Of a stretch of 64,000 nt of DNA, positions 42,875-53,171 are shown piece by piece. This stretch comes from Bipolaris cookei. Its lineage: Eukaryota > Ascomycota > Dothideomycetes > Pleosporales > Pleosporaceae. The stretch lies in the NCBI GenBank assembly GCA_002286855.1, contig NRSV01000023.1, forward strand, positions 186,001-250,000, read 5' to 3'. The first letter of the stretch is position 1. Every line of letters starts with the position of its first letter. The position numbers and the translations under genes were made by a program. Below the pieces are notes generated by a model. It was given only the letters and a program-made list of their open reading frames with translations, had not been told where the DNA came from and made no database searches.

Positions 42875-44472
42875 ATTAGCTTCATAAAACATGCAATACT
42901 TGGGTTCTCTGATCTGTCTGGCGACACATCGTTTTGTAAAGGATGCGACCTTACTTTCATAGCGGGGCGAAGGTAATGCGATAGCAATGGCGTATGTGGA
43001 GCTGACAATTGGGGTGCCGGCCGCAATTCGTCCGCACTTAAGGGTCAGGCCGAGAATTATCCATGCTAACATCCGGCCCTTTTTTTGGTACCCGCATACC
43101 ATCGTAGCCATTTTTACTTTGGCACGCATGGTTGTCACGATATCCTTATGGATGTAGTTCGTTTTTGCACCTCTTGACCCAGCTCATCGTAGTCTCCAGA
43201 TTCCAGAGCGAATCAATCTATCCGGATAAAAAAAATACGTGCTCCGTATTATTGACACCACGCCACGGATCACGCATCGATGGAGCGAGTAATCAGAGCG
43301 CGACCGCTGCTTAAACGCCCTATCTCCGCGATGCGCAACGTCGACAGGGTGCACCAAAACTGACTGACGCTTATGGTACCGTGTCCTAGGCGATCGAACT
43401 TTCCCGGATCTACTGTTCCCGTCGTGTCGCATTACTCTACCGTTTAGTCCATCTCATCAGTAATCAATCAACCCTTTCCGACGTCCGTTGCCCGAGTAAA
43501 ACTGCCCGGCAATGACAAGCTTTGTTGCTACAAGGCCCCATGCAATACTGTTGCAAGATACGTTGTACCTTTGAGATCGTCTCCAACCGGTGGGTGCATC
43601 TGACAAACAAGCACTTTGTTATTGGATCCTCCGATTGCCAACATCGACTACGCGGACGACGCGCAACAACTGAAGACGGACTATTACGGCGAGTGTAATC
43701 TAAGGATTCTCTGCAAAAACGCTAGTGCCAAAATTGATACGTTCTCCCCGCCACCCCGGTATTTGCATGTATGGGTGACCAGGACGGAATGGGACTAAAA
43801 CTATTCGTTACCGACCAAAGGCAGAATTTATGCAGAGGATCAAAGTGCGCGATTCGATTTTCGGCGTTAAAGAAGGTGTCAGACCCGATTTCGATCCTCG
43901 TTGACAGAAAGAAGCACGTGGCCCACTTTGCGTGGGGCGAAACCATGCCCGAATGCCTGGTTTTGCGATTCCGAATGTAAACAAGTTTACATTTATAGCC
44001 CGACCGAAATATGGGTATATGCATATGTATATAGGTAGCTTTGCTGGGAAATGTTTTCATGTGATGCTCGCCGATTCCTCGGGTACAGGGGTAAATCTTA
44101 TCGAACCCGCGCTGGCACAATGATCATAATCATGGATAAAAGTGAGGAACTCGTTATAGCCATGTAGCTCTTTGGGCAGAACTAAGAAGACGATGCGGGA
44201 AATGAATGAAAGCCACGCACAATCGAGCTGGGTAGTAAGCATGGATAACAAATAAAGTCTCACATCATCATTCGCGGATGGACAGGTGGGAAAGGGTTGC
44301 GCGTGAATGCTATACTCTCCCAACCGTTAGGAGATAGCCGGTGTATCTTCTGCAGGCGCAGGTGCTGACGGAGGTCCATAGGCGTACCCGTTGTCGATTT
44401 TGTCAGCACTCGTATTCACTATCTGCGGCAAATGCCTAACTCCGATGCAATGCAATCTGTGTGGTGACCATC
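42875..44472. other. Promoter of the TF gene and 3' region of the RING gene
   Basis: 1.6 kb with no recognisable coding sequence on either strand. Expected content is the leftward TF promoter (from 42875) and the 3' untranslated region of the RING gene. Confidence 0.5.
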
Positions 44473-45169
44473 TCAGGCATACATGTCGTCATAATCTTCC
44501 TCGTCGTCGGCAGGCGGCGGAGGGGGCTGCTTTTTCTTCAACAGTTCTTTGCGATCAAGAGGGCACGTAGAGTTCAGCTTGAGCCACGGGCCTATGCAGT
44601 CGAGATCAAAGCGGTGATCGTCGTGACATGGAAGCTGAACCACAAGCGGATATTTGTCTATGCACGCCTTGGTCAGCTGTGCTCCTTCTTGGTACGATAT
44701 GCAGCCTACCTTCGAGGAAAGGGTTGACACATATTGGACATGTGTCGGAAGGTTTTAGTTTTTCCTTGGGCACCCTTTCCAATTCATCCAGGAAGCTGTC
44801 GGGTACGCCCTTGAGTTCAGTGGGCGGATCGTCGGCATTCTCGCGCAATATCTCAATCATGCTAGCCAACAAGTCTCCCTCTGCGTTGGCCTCGTTCGCC
44901 GGTCGTCCGCGCATTGTCTCGAACGCATTCGCAAGTAAGCGGAATGCCGCTGCCATATTCTCGGGCTGGGGGAGAGCGTTTGGGTTTGTGTGTGACCGTG
45001 GATCTGATGTATCTACAAGCTCGAGTTGCGAAAAGAAGGTGGAGAGGTCTGGTCGGCGCGGAGGCTGCTGTGGCTTGTCATCCTTGGTGGATATGTTGTG
45101 CTCGACTGCCTCTGGTTATTCTTCCGACTGTGCTTCCAGACGAGCAGACTTACCCTCGTAGCCAGACAT
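44473..45169 (-). CDS. Small RING-type protein (probable E3 ubiquitin ligase)
   Basis: Three exons, 45154-45169 (16 nt), 44710-45105 and 44473-44657, give 198 residues. Introns are 45106-45153 (GTAAGT...CAG) and 44658-44709 (GTAGGC...CTGAC...TAG). The tiny first exon encodes MSGYE and joins VEHNISTKDDKPQQ. The middle is helical with an acidic stretch. The RING spans about 120-185: CPIC, then PCHDDHRFDLDCIGPWL, then TCPLDRKEL. At the usual fifth and eighth zinc-ligand positions there is Asp (RFDLDC and CPLD). Asp can serve as a ligand, as in the last position of Rbx1, so the fold may hold. The C-terminus is Lys/Pro then Asp/Glu/Tyr-rich. The second intron splits the RING; only the TAG acceptor at 44658 keeps phase. 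The substrate is unknown. Confidence 0.82.
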
Positions 45170-46081
45170 GGTGGCGATGGTTCCAATTGCAGTGGGTATA
45201 TGGAGGTTCCGGCCGATGCGCTCGCCAGTTCGGCTGATGGAGCTGTGCAAAGCTATGCGTCATAACGGCTGCCTTTGACGCGAGCATGGGGAAGAGGCGA
45301 CGACCCCGCTGTGGCACATATGTGGCGTAGCACGTATGTGGCGCATGCCATGGGCGATTCTTGGCTCGAAGTCGCATCTTTCCACTGATACTTTCCGACA
45401 CTGGACGAAACAACTGCAACTGTTCAACGACCGCCTTTCCACTCTGAGTGGTGCCATGTCTCCATGTCCCCGGAGCAACAAGAAGATTGGGTGGCGAGTG
45501 ACGGTAAGTCCCTGCCCGACAATCTGCGCATGTGCAATATCGTTTCCGTGGGCATTTTAGTTCAACATTTCCTGGCACAACCCCAGCTTCGAGCTCCTGT
45601 CCAAGCAAGCAGATGGGCATCGCTGTCTTGATAGTCGGGTCGCAAGAGCTGACGAAAGCTTATGATCGACAGGCAAACCTTGGCCCTGCATCATAGTCAG
45701 GACAGGTCGAGATTGCATGATTGGGAGCGGCTGGCGTCAAGTCGGCGCAGATAACTGGGGCACGGTGGAGCGCGGTGATCCAGATCATGCACAGCCTCCT
45801 ACTCCTAGTGCCCGCAGTCGTCACACATATTTACCCCCTCCAAACACACCTTCGTAACATGCCGAAAGGGGCGCAGCCTTTTCACAGCGGCAACATTGAT
45901 AAATGAGCTGGATTCATAAAAAGGCGCGACAGCCACTGTTCGCCTTTCAACGCCCAACCTCTTCGTCACCAAAAACACTCGTTTTCTCATTGTACACACT
46001 CACCGCCTTGGCCAAAGAATAACCCCGAAGACAATTCCACATCATTGAATATCCCTTTTAATAAATTTCCCGGCTCACTCC
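45170..46081. promoter_or_regulatory. Shared upstream region of RING (-) and HET-like (+) genes
   Basis: A 0.9-kb divergent interval without a gene. Short readings inside have no recognisable protein. An A/T-rich stretch (CCCTTTTAATAAATTTCCC) lies about 30 bp before the rightward ATG at 46082. Confidence 0.5.
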
Positions 46082-47320
46082 ATGTCGCTGCTCATCATGT
46101 CGACCGATAACCCCTCTACCTTGGACAGATTATCGCCGTCCTGGATCCGTCGCCCACTCTCGCGGCGCTCAACATCGCCACAAAAAAGCATGAGCCCAAC
46201 AACAGCAAACGGTTTCCTGGCGCCAGAACCAACACGAAGTAATAGTGACGAATCCCACTCGCCACGCTCAAGCACCTCCGGTCGTCGTGGTTCAGTACGC
46301 GAAATAGTCAGCAGACTCCGCTCCTCATCAAGTACCAGCATGGCCAGCAACAAGTTACAAGACATTGAATTTAGCGAAGTAGAAAACTGGTTTCATGGCT
46401 TTCGAAAGTACAATCAGCTCGTCTGTAACACTATCTCGCCAAACCAGGCGTACCCATCGAAAGAATTCACAAAGGCATCCAAAGCCTTGACCAAAAATTG
46501 CGGTGGCCAGTTCATCCATGGCTTGCCCGAGGCTGTATTCGATTTCTCATTACTATGGTGCCCTGCGGGCCACTTGACTCGAAAAGATACGGATGAACCA
46601 AGCTGGAGTTGGTCTGCATACAACGGCCCCGTGAATTTCCCCTTTGACCCTACTTCTTGTCCAGACGTCTATAAGACGCCGCGTAGCGAGGGCGAGTGGT
46701 TTCGCTCCGAAGTCTTGAACTACCACATTGGTCCCGAATCCGCACAATATACCGTACGACGAGAAAAGGGCAGCAGATCGCTCCGCATCAAATACCCACC
46801 TTATTTTCACGCTCCACGGGGCTCAGATCACAAGACGGATTCCAACACTTTGCGCTTCACCGCATCGACCATTTCCGCGGATGGCTTCAGCGCAGAGCAG
46901 CTCGACCACGAGGGCAAGCAAATTCCCTGTTCGCACCTCATCAACGAAGACGACCAGCACTGCGGTGTAATTATGGAGTACGAATCTTCCATTTCCCAAC
47001 CATCATCCACGGGGCCCTACGAATTCGTCCTACTCTCGCGCAATCTATGGCGCAAACCATGTCCTGAGAACCGCAAACCTGCTGGTCTCAATACCATGCA
47101 TCCGCCTGGCACGCCCATCTGGGCTGAAGACCACTTCCTGTGGGACAAGGAGATTGATGATTTTGCGGCTGAGCAGTTTGAAGCTGGGCCTTGGAAAATG
47201 CTCAACGTTATGCTGATTAAGTGGGTGGGTGAGCATGCTGAGCGGGTGGCTGTAGCGAGGATACATGAGGACGCATGGACTCAGCGGAGCCCAGTCAAGA
47301 AGGACATTGTGCTCCGGTAA
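46082..47320 (+). CDS. HET-protein-like C-terminal region without HET domain
   Basis: An intact single exon encodes 412 residues. The first 90 residues are Ser/Arg/Pro-rich and disordered-looking. The rest resembles the region C-terminal to HET domains in fungal heterokaryon-incompatibility-type proteins: a Trp-rich block (EVENWFHGFRKYNQLV), then HGLPEAVFDFSLLWCPAGHL, EPSWSWSAYNGPVNFPFD and a C-terminal WKMLNVMLIKWVGEHAERV followed by RIHEDAW. The HET domain itself is absent, and the upstream 900 bp contain no remnant that I can see. It may therefore be a stand-alone effector-side or regulatory piece. Direct evidence for a role in self/non-self recognition is lacking. Two ATGs sit close together (46082 and 46097); I took the first. 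Confidence 0.75.
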   Translation: MSLLIMSTDNPSTLDRLSPSWIRRPLSRRSTSPQKSMSPTTANGFLAPEPTRSNSDESHSPRSSTSGRRGSVREIVSRLRSSSSTSMASNKLQDIEFSEVENWFHGFRKYNQLVCNTISPNQAYPSKEFTKASKALTKNCGGQFIHGLPEAVFDFSLLWCPAGHLTRKDTDEPSWSWSAYNGPVNFPFDPTSCPDVYKTPRSEGEWFRSEVLNYHIGPESAQYTVRREKGSRSLRIKYPPYFHAPRGSDHKTDSNTLRFTASTISADGFSAEQLDHEGKQIPCSHLINEDDQHCGVIMEYESSISQPSSTGPYEFVLLSRNLWRKPCPENRKPAGLNTMHPPGTPIWAEDHFLWDKEIDDFAAEQFEAGPWKMLNVMLIKWVGEHAERVAVARIHEDAWTQRSPVKKDIVLR

Positions 47321-47591
47321 AGATTTACTTTTCGTTTTTCTTTTCCTAGACATGCTCTGTTTTGTAAATGGGGCTTCTTGTATCTCTTTGCTTAACTAAA
47401 ACGTGACGATACCCCTCTCTATAAGCTTGAAAATTAATCATACCATTCTATTGTACTGGGCAATACACAAAATCACGATGAGTGAAGTGCTGCAAGAACA
47501 GAGTACTTTCTATTACATCATGTCAAAGCACTAGGCTGACACAAGAAGCAGCCAGAAATCTAACTACTATATTTTAGTTATTCCATGGTAA

Positions 47592-48992
47592 TTACACTTT
47601 CTTCTTGAACTGCTTTGCTACCGTGAGCCTTGCAAAGATGACACACAGTGCAGATACTGTCGCCGTACCGCCAGCATAGAAGATGGCTGGGCGATAAACA
47701 TCAATACTCTGACCCGTAGCATTATCTCTTCCCCCACTTGCAGCTTGTAAGAGATAGCCAGCAATGGGTGCACCCATAAGATAGCCGCCGGTCCACCCCG
47801 TCACAGACATGCTCATGGCAACGGCCGCGCGGCCAGGACCAAAGATGCCAGCGACGACAGTGGGTTGAGTGGTAAAGTAAGCACCATTGGCGACTCCGTT
47901 TATAATGGCGAACAAGACGAGGGGACCCAAGGTACTCGAGACAGGCCAGATAGCCAGCATGCTCGCCGCATTGAGTGCCATAGTAATGACAAACATATTG
48001 AGCGGCCCCAACTTATCGCACAACGGCCCAGCAATAAAACGGCCAATAGCACTACAAGCATTAAATGCAGAAACCAAGCCCGCACCCGTCGTAGGGCTAA
48101 GGCCAATCGACTGCGCAAACAGCGGTAAATAGTAATTCGGAACAAAGAGCGCAAAAACGCCAATTGCACTCGCAACAAATGTAGCAATAAACGTACCGCT
48201 TCGAAACATGCTAACATCCACAAACGGCACATTCCGCAACGGTACTCTATCCTTGAGCATGCACGCCGCCGGAAGTCCCAAAGCCAGCGTAAGCAAGCCT
48301 TGGATACGAAACGTCCATGCAATACCCACACGTCTGTACAGCGCCTCCAACGCAAGCGCCATAACGCACCCACCTATCCCACCGCCCAGCTTGATAAGTC
48401 CATTAGCAAGCCCAAGGCGCGCGCTAAAGTACTGTACAGGCAGCGTGTTAGCAACCGCATACACCATGGCCATGCCCACGCCCCCGACAACTCCATATGT
48501 GCTGAACAGCCCCGCCAGATTCTTTGTACAGAAACTGGCGCCGATGAGACTCAGCGACATGAGAGCTATGCCGAGTAAAATGGTGGTTTGACAGCCTACG
48601 TGCCGCATCAGGCGTATGGCGAGCAGGCCGTATAGAGCGCCGCCTGCGAGACCGAGGGAGCCGACGTAGGCGAGGGTGGAGGGGGGCACGGTTTGAAGGG
48701 TTGAGTTTAGCAGGGCGGCTTGCAAGACGCCCCAGCAGTTTATGATGCCGTTGTGGCAGAAGGTTGTTATTGAGCAGCCCAGGACGATGATCCAGCCGTA
48801 GCCGCCGTCCGGGATGGCTGATACGGAGTATGCTGCATGTTCGGAGGCTTCATCGGGGGTTTGGGTGAAGGATATGGGAGGGTGGAGCGAGGATTTTGTT
48901 GGAGGAGGATTGAGAGTGGTTGTGTTTGGCGGTCGCATAGGTGTTAATTCGATGTGGTCTTCGAAGATTGTCGTTGTGGTTGTAGTAGCCAT
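47592..48992 (-). CDS. MFS transporter, monocarboxylate (MCT/MCH) family
   Basis: An intact single exon encodes 466 residues with a 60-residue hydrophilic N-terminus followed by about 12 membrane segments. The family start signature PDGGYGWIIVLGCSITTFCHNGI lies at about 60-82 (DGGYGW is typical of MCT-type members). Loop 2-3 carries the Arg-rich IRLMRHVGCQ. A Gly-rich helix (GLIKLGGGIGG) and the second-half repeat (AIGRFIAGPLCDKLGPLNM) match the MFS motif-A pattern. The C-terminus is basic (AKQFKKKV). Fungal MCH proteins transport small carboxylates, riboflavin or unknown compounds, so the substrate cannot be read from sequence. It is convergent with the HET-like gene (271 bp between stops) and divergent from the small gene at 49680. 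Confidence 0.9.
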   Translation of the reverse strand: MATTTTTTIFEDHIELTPMRPPNTTTLNPPPTKSSLHPPISFTQTPDEASEHAAYSVSAIPDGGYGWIIVLGCSITTFCHNGIINCWGVLQAALLNSTLQTVPPSTLAYVGSLGLAGGALYGLLAIRLMRHVGCQTTILLGIALMSLSLIGASFCTKNLAGLFSTYGVVGGVGMAMVYAVANTLPVQYFSARLGLANGLIKLGGGIGGCVMALALEALYRRVGIAWTFRIQGLLTLALGLPAACMLKDRVPLRNVPFVDVSMFRSGTFIATFVASAIGVFALFVPNYYLPLFAQSIGLSPTTGAGLVSAFNACSAIGRFIAGPLCDKLGPLNMFVITMALNAASMLAIWPVSSTLGPLVLFAIINGVANGAYFTTQPTVVAGIFGPGRAAVAMSMSVTGWTGGYLMGAPIAGYLLQAASGGRDNATGQSIDVYRPAIFYAGGTATVSALCVIFARLTVAKQFKKKV

Positions 48993-49679
48993 TGCGCAGG
49001 TAATTTTATTTTCTGCTTGATTGTGATGAGATGGGCTGTATCAAGCCTTATTCAGATTCTGTGAGGCGATACCTTTTCTTTTAAATAAGCATATTAAGGG
49101 AATCCCTCCATACTGCTCCAACGGTAAACTGCTGTTTACCATCGGAAAGCGCTAGAGCACGCCCTTTGACCCCTCTTTTGGAGATAGCCAAATGTCAATA
49201 TTACCTAAATGAGTCATAGTGGTCTAGCAGACTAGTAAGCCCAACAAAGTACACATTCCGTCACGTGTCATTATTTTACATTCGAGATGATTTCGCGTCA
49301 AAGGCGTTACGCGGGTGATGTAGTGTGGGGAGAGGACTGTACGCATTGCACCTAAGCCTTGCTAGTCATTCAACGTGCTGCAGGGTCCAGGCCCTTAATT
49401 TCATACGCGAAATCCCCACTTACACCCCATTGATCTTCGCGCCAGCTTACAATGTTGGAAGCAAAGTGAGAAAGCAGGTTTACGCAACCAGACCTGAGTT
49501 CCAGGGTCGTGCTTGGCAATCTACGTACCCCCTCCTCTCTTGCTATACATATACTTGAATCAATGGTACCCCAAAACACCTTTAATAACTGATCTCCTTC
49601 CTACCAATCCCCCCGAACAAATCATATTGAATCTTCTTTTGTCACCTTAAACCCAGTAGAAAAGAAACAAAAGTCAACA
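48993..49679. promoter_or_regulatory. Shared upstream region of the MFS (-) and small (+) genes
   Basis: 687 bp between divergent starts with no gene seen. An imperfect inverted stretch near 49125-49145 (GTAAACTGCTGTTTACCAT) could bind a dimeric factor. This is only a suggestion. Confidence 0.45.
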
Positions 49680-50265
49680 ATGGCAACAGAAGACACAGTG
49701 CACCTGTCCGACCCCCACGCCCCGCACCAAGCCTCCCTCGACGCCTTCTCTTCCATCCTCGAAGACGTAAAAGCAGAACTCGTCAAATTACGTCGTGATC
49801 ATGATAGTAAAAGCTTCCCCTTTCTATCTCCCCTTACATTTACCCTCAACCATTCATCTAAGAAGAAGATAATAACAATAATCAACCCCCACCTTTTGTT
49901 CAAACACAACATCTAACATCTAAACCCCCACAGAACATGAACCCGAATACTTCGCCACAGTCCGCCACCTCTCCGACGACCAACTAACTTCCTTTTCCCC
50001 TTCTGACCTGGAAACCGTGCGCGCCGCCACATCCGCCTACGGCATCCATCTCTTCGGCAAAGTAAAGCTTCCGGAGCTAGAGGACGGATACATCCATATA
50101 CGGATCTTTGGGGCGGCAAAAGAAGGCACGGATGGAAGTAGTGCGGATGAGCGGGTGTACAGTTTACATAGTATACATACCGAGGAGGTGGTGAAGGGGG
50201 ATGGGGATCGAGTTTATAGGGCGGTTTTTGGGAAGGAGGATGTGTTGGAATGGTTTGATACGTAA
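49680..50265 (+). CDS. Small conserved-looking protein of unknown function
   Basis: Two exons, 49680-49806 and 49934-50265 (127-bp intron, GTAAAA...CTAAC...CAG), give 152 residues. The ATG has a favourable context (CAACAATGGC). The join yields HDKHEPEYFATVRHLSDDQL. The N-terminus is helical and acidic (SLDAFSSILEDVKAELVKLR). The second half holds KVKLPELEDGYIHIRIFGAA and ends YRAVFGKEDVLEWFDT, probably a small alpha/beta fold. I recognise no domain. The intact frame, clean splice sites and upstream region shared with the transporter support a real gene. Its 3' end faces the F-box/WD40 gene only 156 bp away. Confidence 0.72.
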
Positions 50266-50421
50266 TGGTTTATTTTTTTGAGAATTTGGTTTAGGAGAAT
50301 CCAGTTTTTCAGGAAGGATTTTAGAATGCAAGTTTGATGAAAGAAACAAAAATGGTGTACTAAGTGATGATTGGAAAAAAAGTTTCATTTCATTCTACAT
50401 AAAAACAAAAACGCCAGAAAG

Positions 50422-53171
50422 CTAGTATGAGTCACCGAAAAACTGGCTGGCGAGGGTAATGTCCTTGTCTCCATTGGCAAAGTCCCAGCCTACAATCGTG
50501 GGATCTTGACTACAGCAGATGATTCTACGTGCATCGAATTGGAGCTTGAATACTCGCGAGTTAGTCCCGTTCGTGTTGAGGGGTGCAGCCAGTGGGTGTG
50601 GAGCGTGGTGATGGTGATGGTGGTGGTGGTGATGATGATGGGGTTGGGTATTTGCTGGACCTTGCTGTCCGACCGGTGCATGACTGACTGGCTGATTGAG
50701 TGCCGTGGCAGATCCGGCTGTGTTGTTGCCCACGGCGGCGTTATTGCCAATAGGGCCATGCATAGCTTGTGAGGCTACATGAAGAGCATGTGCTTGTTGT
50801 GCCAGAGTCTGAGCTGCTTGGGCTTGTGCCTGAGCCTGCTGTGCCAGCGTTTGGAAATTGTTTTGCTGGGCAGCATTGGGCTGCTGGTTATTATGTTGTC
50901 CCGCAGCATTTGCGTTGGCTACAGATTGAACGGCAGGCCTCCTAGGTCGGCCGCCAGCAGCTCGAACTGCGTCGTTTTGAAGCAGTGTCTGAGACTTTTC
51001 CCAAGCTCCATCTGGCCCTCTCTTCCATATAATCACAGTCTCATCATAAGAACCAGATACTATGCGCGCCCATTTGCTGCCTCCACCTCCTGGGGGTAAC
51101 TTGGCCCCATAGGCAAAGACTTTGGTTGGGTCGCGTGACCCAGCGTTGCGAGCGCGTCGCTCCGCTCTGCTGAGGTTTTGCTCAGACAGCATGCCGCTAG
51201 CTTGCGCAGCAAAGTAGTTTCGATCCACAATACGAGCCTCAGCTTCCAGTTCCTCTTCGTTGCCAGGCAAGTCTCCGAACTGGGCTTGTACGGTGCGCAC
51301 AAGATTACTGTGGCCGTTCAAGCAGGCAACCTCGGCGCCGGTAGCGCGATCAAATATACGCACGCTCTCATCTGAGCTTCCACTGACGATGCGTCGTCCA
51401 TCAAACTGGACGCAAGCAATACCCTTTGTGTGGCCAGAAAAGGTTCGTGTGCACGCACCGGTCCGGACATCCCAGCATTTGACGCTTCTATCGCCGGATG
51501 CAGAGACAATCTGTCCGTCGAGAATCTGGATGGCATTCACTGCTGCACCGTGACCTTCCAAGGTCATGATGAGACTATAAGGGGCAAGAGGCTTGAGGTG
51601 CAGATGCTGCTGAGCGATATATTCCTGCATGTTAATTATATATGATGGAAATTTGGCTGCGGATTTCATGGTCGACGAGGGATAGGTATCATCGGTAGGC
51701 ATCATCTCCTTGCGATTCCAGACTTTGATGGTCTTGTCTTTTGAGCAAGTCACCAAGTAGCGGTCATCGAACCTAAGATTCAGAACTGACTCGGAGTGCG
51801 CCTTTTCAATTTCCTTGATGATACGTCCAGTTGAAAATCGCCACAGAATGACTCTGCAATCACTGCCACCAGACACTATAATGTCTTGGTCGGGCCGCTC
51901 GTCAAACTGTAAGCAGAGAACTGAAGCCGAGTGGCCAATGAGCGGTGAGTGCACTAGGCGCAGAGTATCCAGGTTCCAGACTCTGATGGTCTTGTCTCGA
52001 CTTCCACTGACGAGATACTTGCCCGAATACTGGATGGTATACACGCATTCAGTATGGGCTTCTTCTGGGTGGTTAGGGTGTGGAAGCTGAAAGTTTGTAA
52101 ATCGGCCAGCGCTCCAGTTGTCTTCCAATCGTCTCTTTTGCTTGTATAGAAATTGCCAATTGATCTTAGCTTCTGGGCCAGCGAGAAGAAGCGATGGGTG
52201 TATTGGGGGGCCATTAGAGACTCCTGAAGTTGTCGAGGATGTAGTGTCTTCGGATGGTAGGCCTTGGCGCCTTTCCCGGCGTAATGTATTGGTAGGCGAG
52301 GCGAGAGGCGAGGTGCCATGGAATGACAGGCCTTCCATCTTATCCTCTGATTTGACAGGACTGTCGTCGGCCTCGACTGCACCATGCTGCTCGCCCCATG
52401 CGTTTCCGGTAGAGCGACCAGCAGAGGAGTCGATTCCATTTTGTGCTCCGTTATCTGGCAGAGTGCCGTCGCCGAAAAGTTGTTGATTCCGCACGCGCTT
52501 CTTATGGGACGGCTTTCCATAATCGGTATCTTCGGCTGCTCTATGTCGTGTCTTGCGCTCCTTTTCCTTGAAGTCTGCGCGCTTCTGCCTTTGCGACTCT
52601 TCAAACGCACGCACCTGGGAGAAGTTTGAGTTCCAGCCCTCGAGCCTGAAGAGTAGTTTCCAGAGAGGACTGTCGAGTACGCGTTCCCTCCATGCGCGTG
52701 ACAATGTGGATGCGCGCAGCAGGGTTTCTGGGCTGAGGTAGGAGAGGATCTGGAAGGTGATTTCGGGTGGTAGGTGTATGACAGGATCGAGATGGAGAAG
52801 GGGGTTCAGCTTCTCGACGATGCTGGCTATGGACGAGGTGCGTAGCGAGCGCAAGATGGCGTAGGCGAATTCTAGAACGGAATGTTAGCATCAATTTGGG
52901 TCGGCTGCATACTGACAGACTTACCACTACGCTCATTTTCGCTCAGAGCCAGAACCCAGTCGGGCAGGCTGAAGGGCAGGTCGGGATTGCGATGGGAGTC
53001 GCCGAGCCTCAGATCAGTCTGCATAACCATGTCGCTCTCATTCTGGCTCCTGGTATCTTCCGAGTAACCCTCGTCGAAACGGTTGGCGCTCATGGAGGAG
53101 GCGGGACGGAAAGGATGCATGTAGGGTGGGCCGGAAAATTGGACGTTGGCGTTGGCCAGAGGGCCTGCCAT
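50422..53171 (-). CDS. fwd-1: F-box/WD40 protein, FWD-1-like SCF adaptor
   Basis: Two exons, 52925-53171 and 50422-52871 (53-bp intron), give 898 residues. The F-box at about 110-160 (IHLPPEITFQILSYLSPETL, then LSRAWRERVLDSPLWKLLF) should bind Skp1. After a Lys/Arg-rich linker come WD40 repeats from about 345: KYLVSGSRDKTIRVWNLDT, DQDIIVSGGSDCRVILWRF, YLVTCSKDKTIKVWNRKE, IVSASGDRSVKCWDVRTG, RIVSGSSDESVRIFDRATG, RIVSGSYDETVIIWKR and a last one near the C-terminus (ARRIICCSQDPTIVGWDF). Between the last two lie Gln/Ala-rich sequence and a 12-His run. Domain order and length fit Neurospora FWD-1, the adaptor for degradation of the clock protein FRQ. The orthology is inferred; other substrates are likely. 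Upstream it faces CDC24. Confidence 0.85.
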
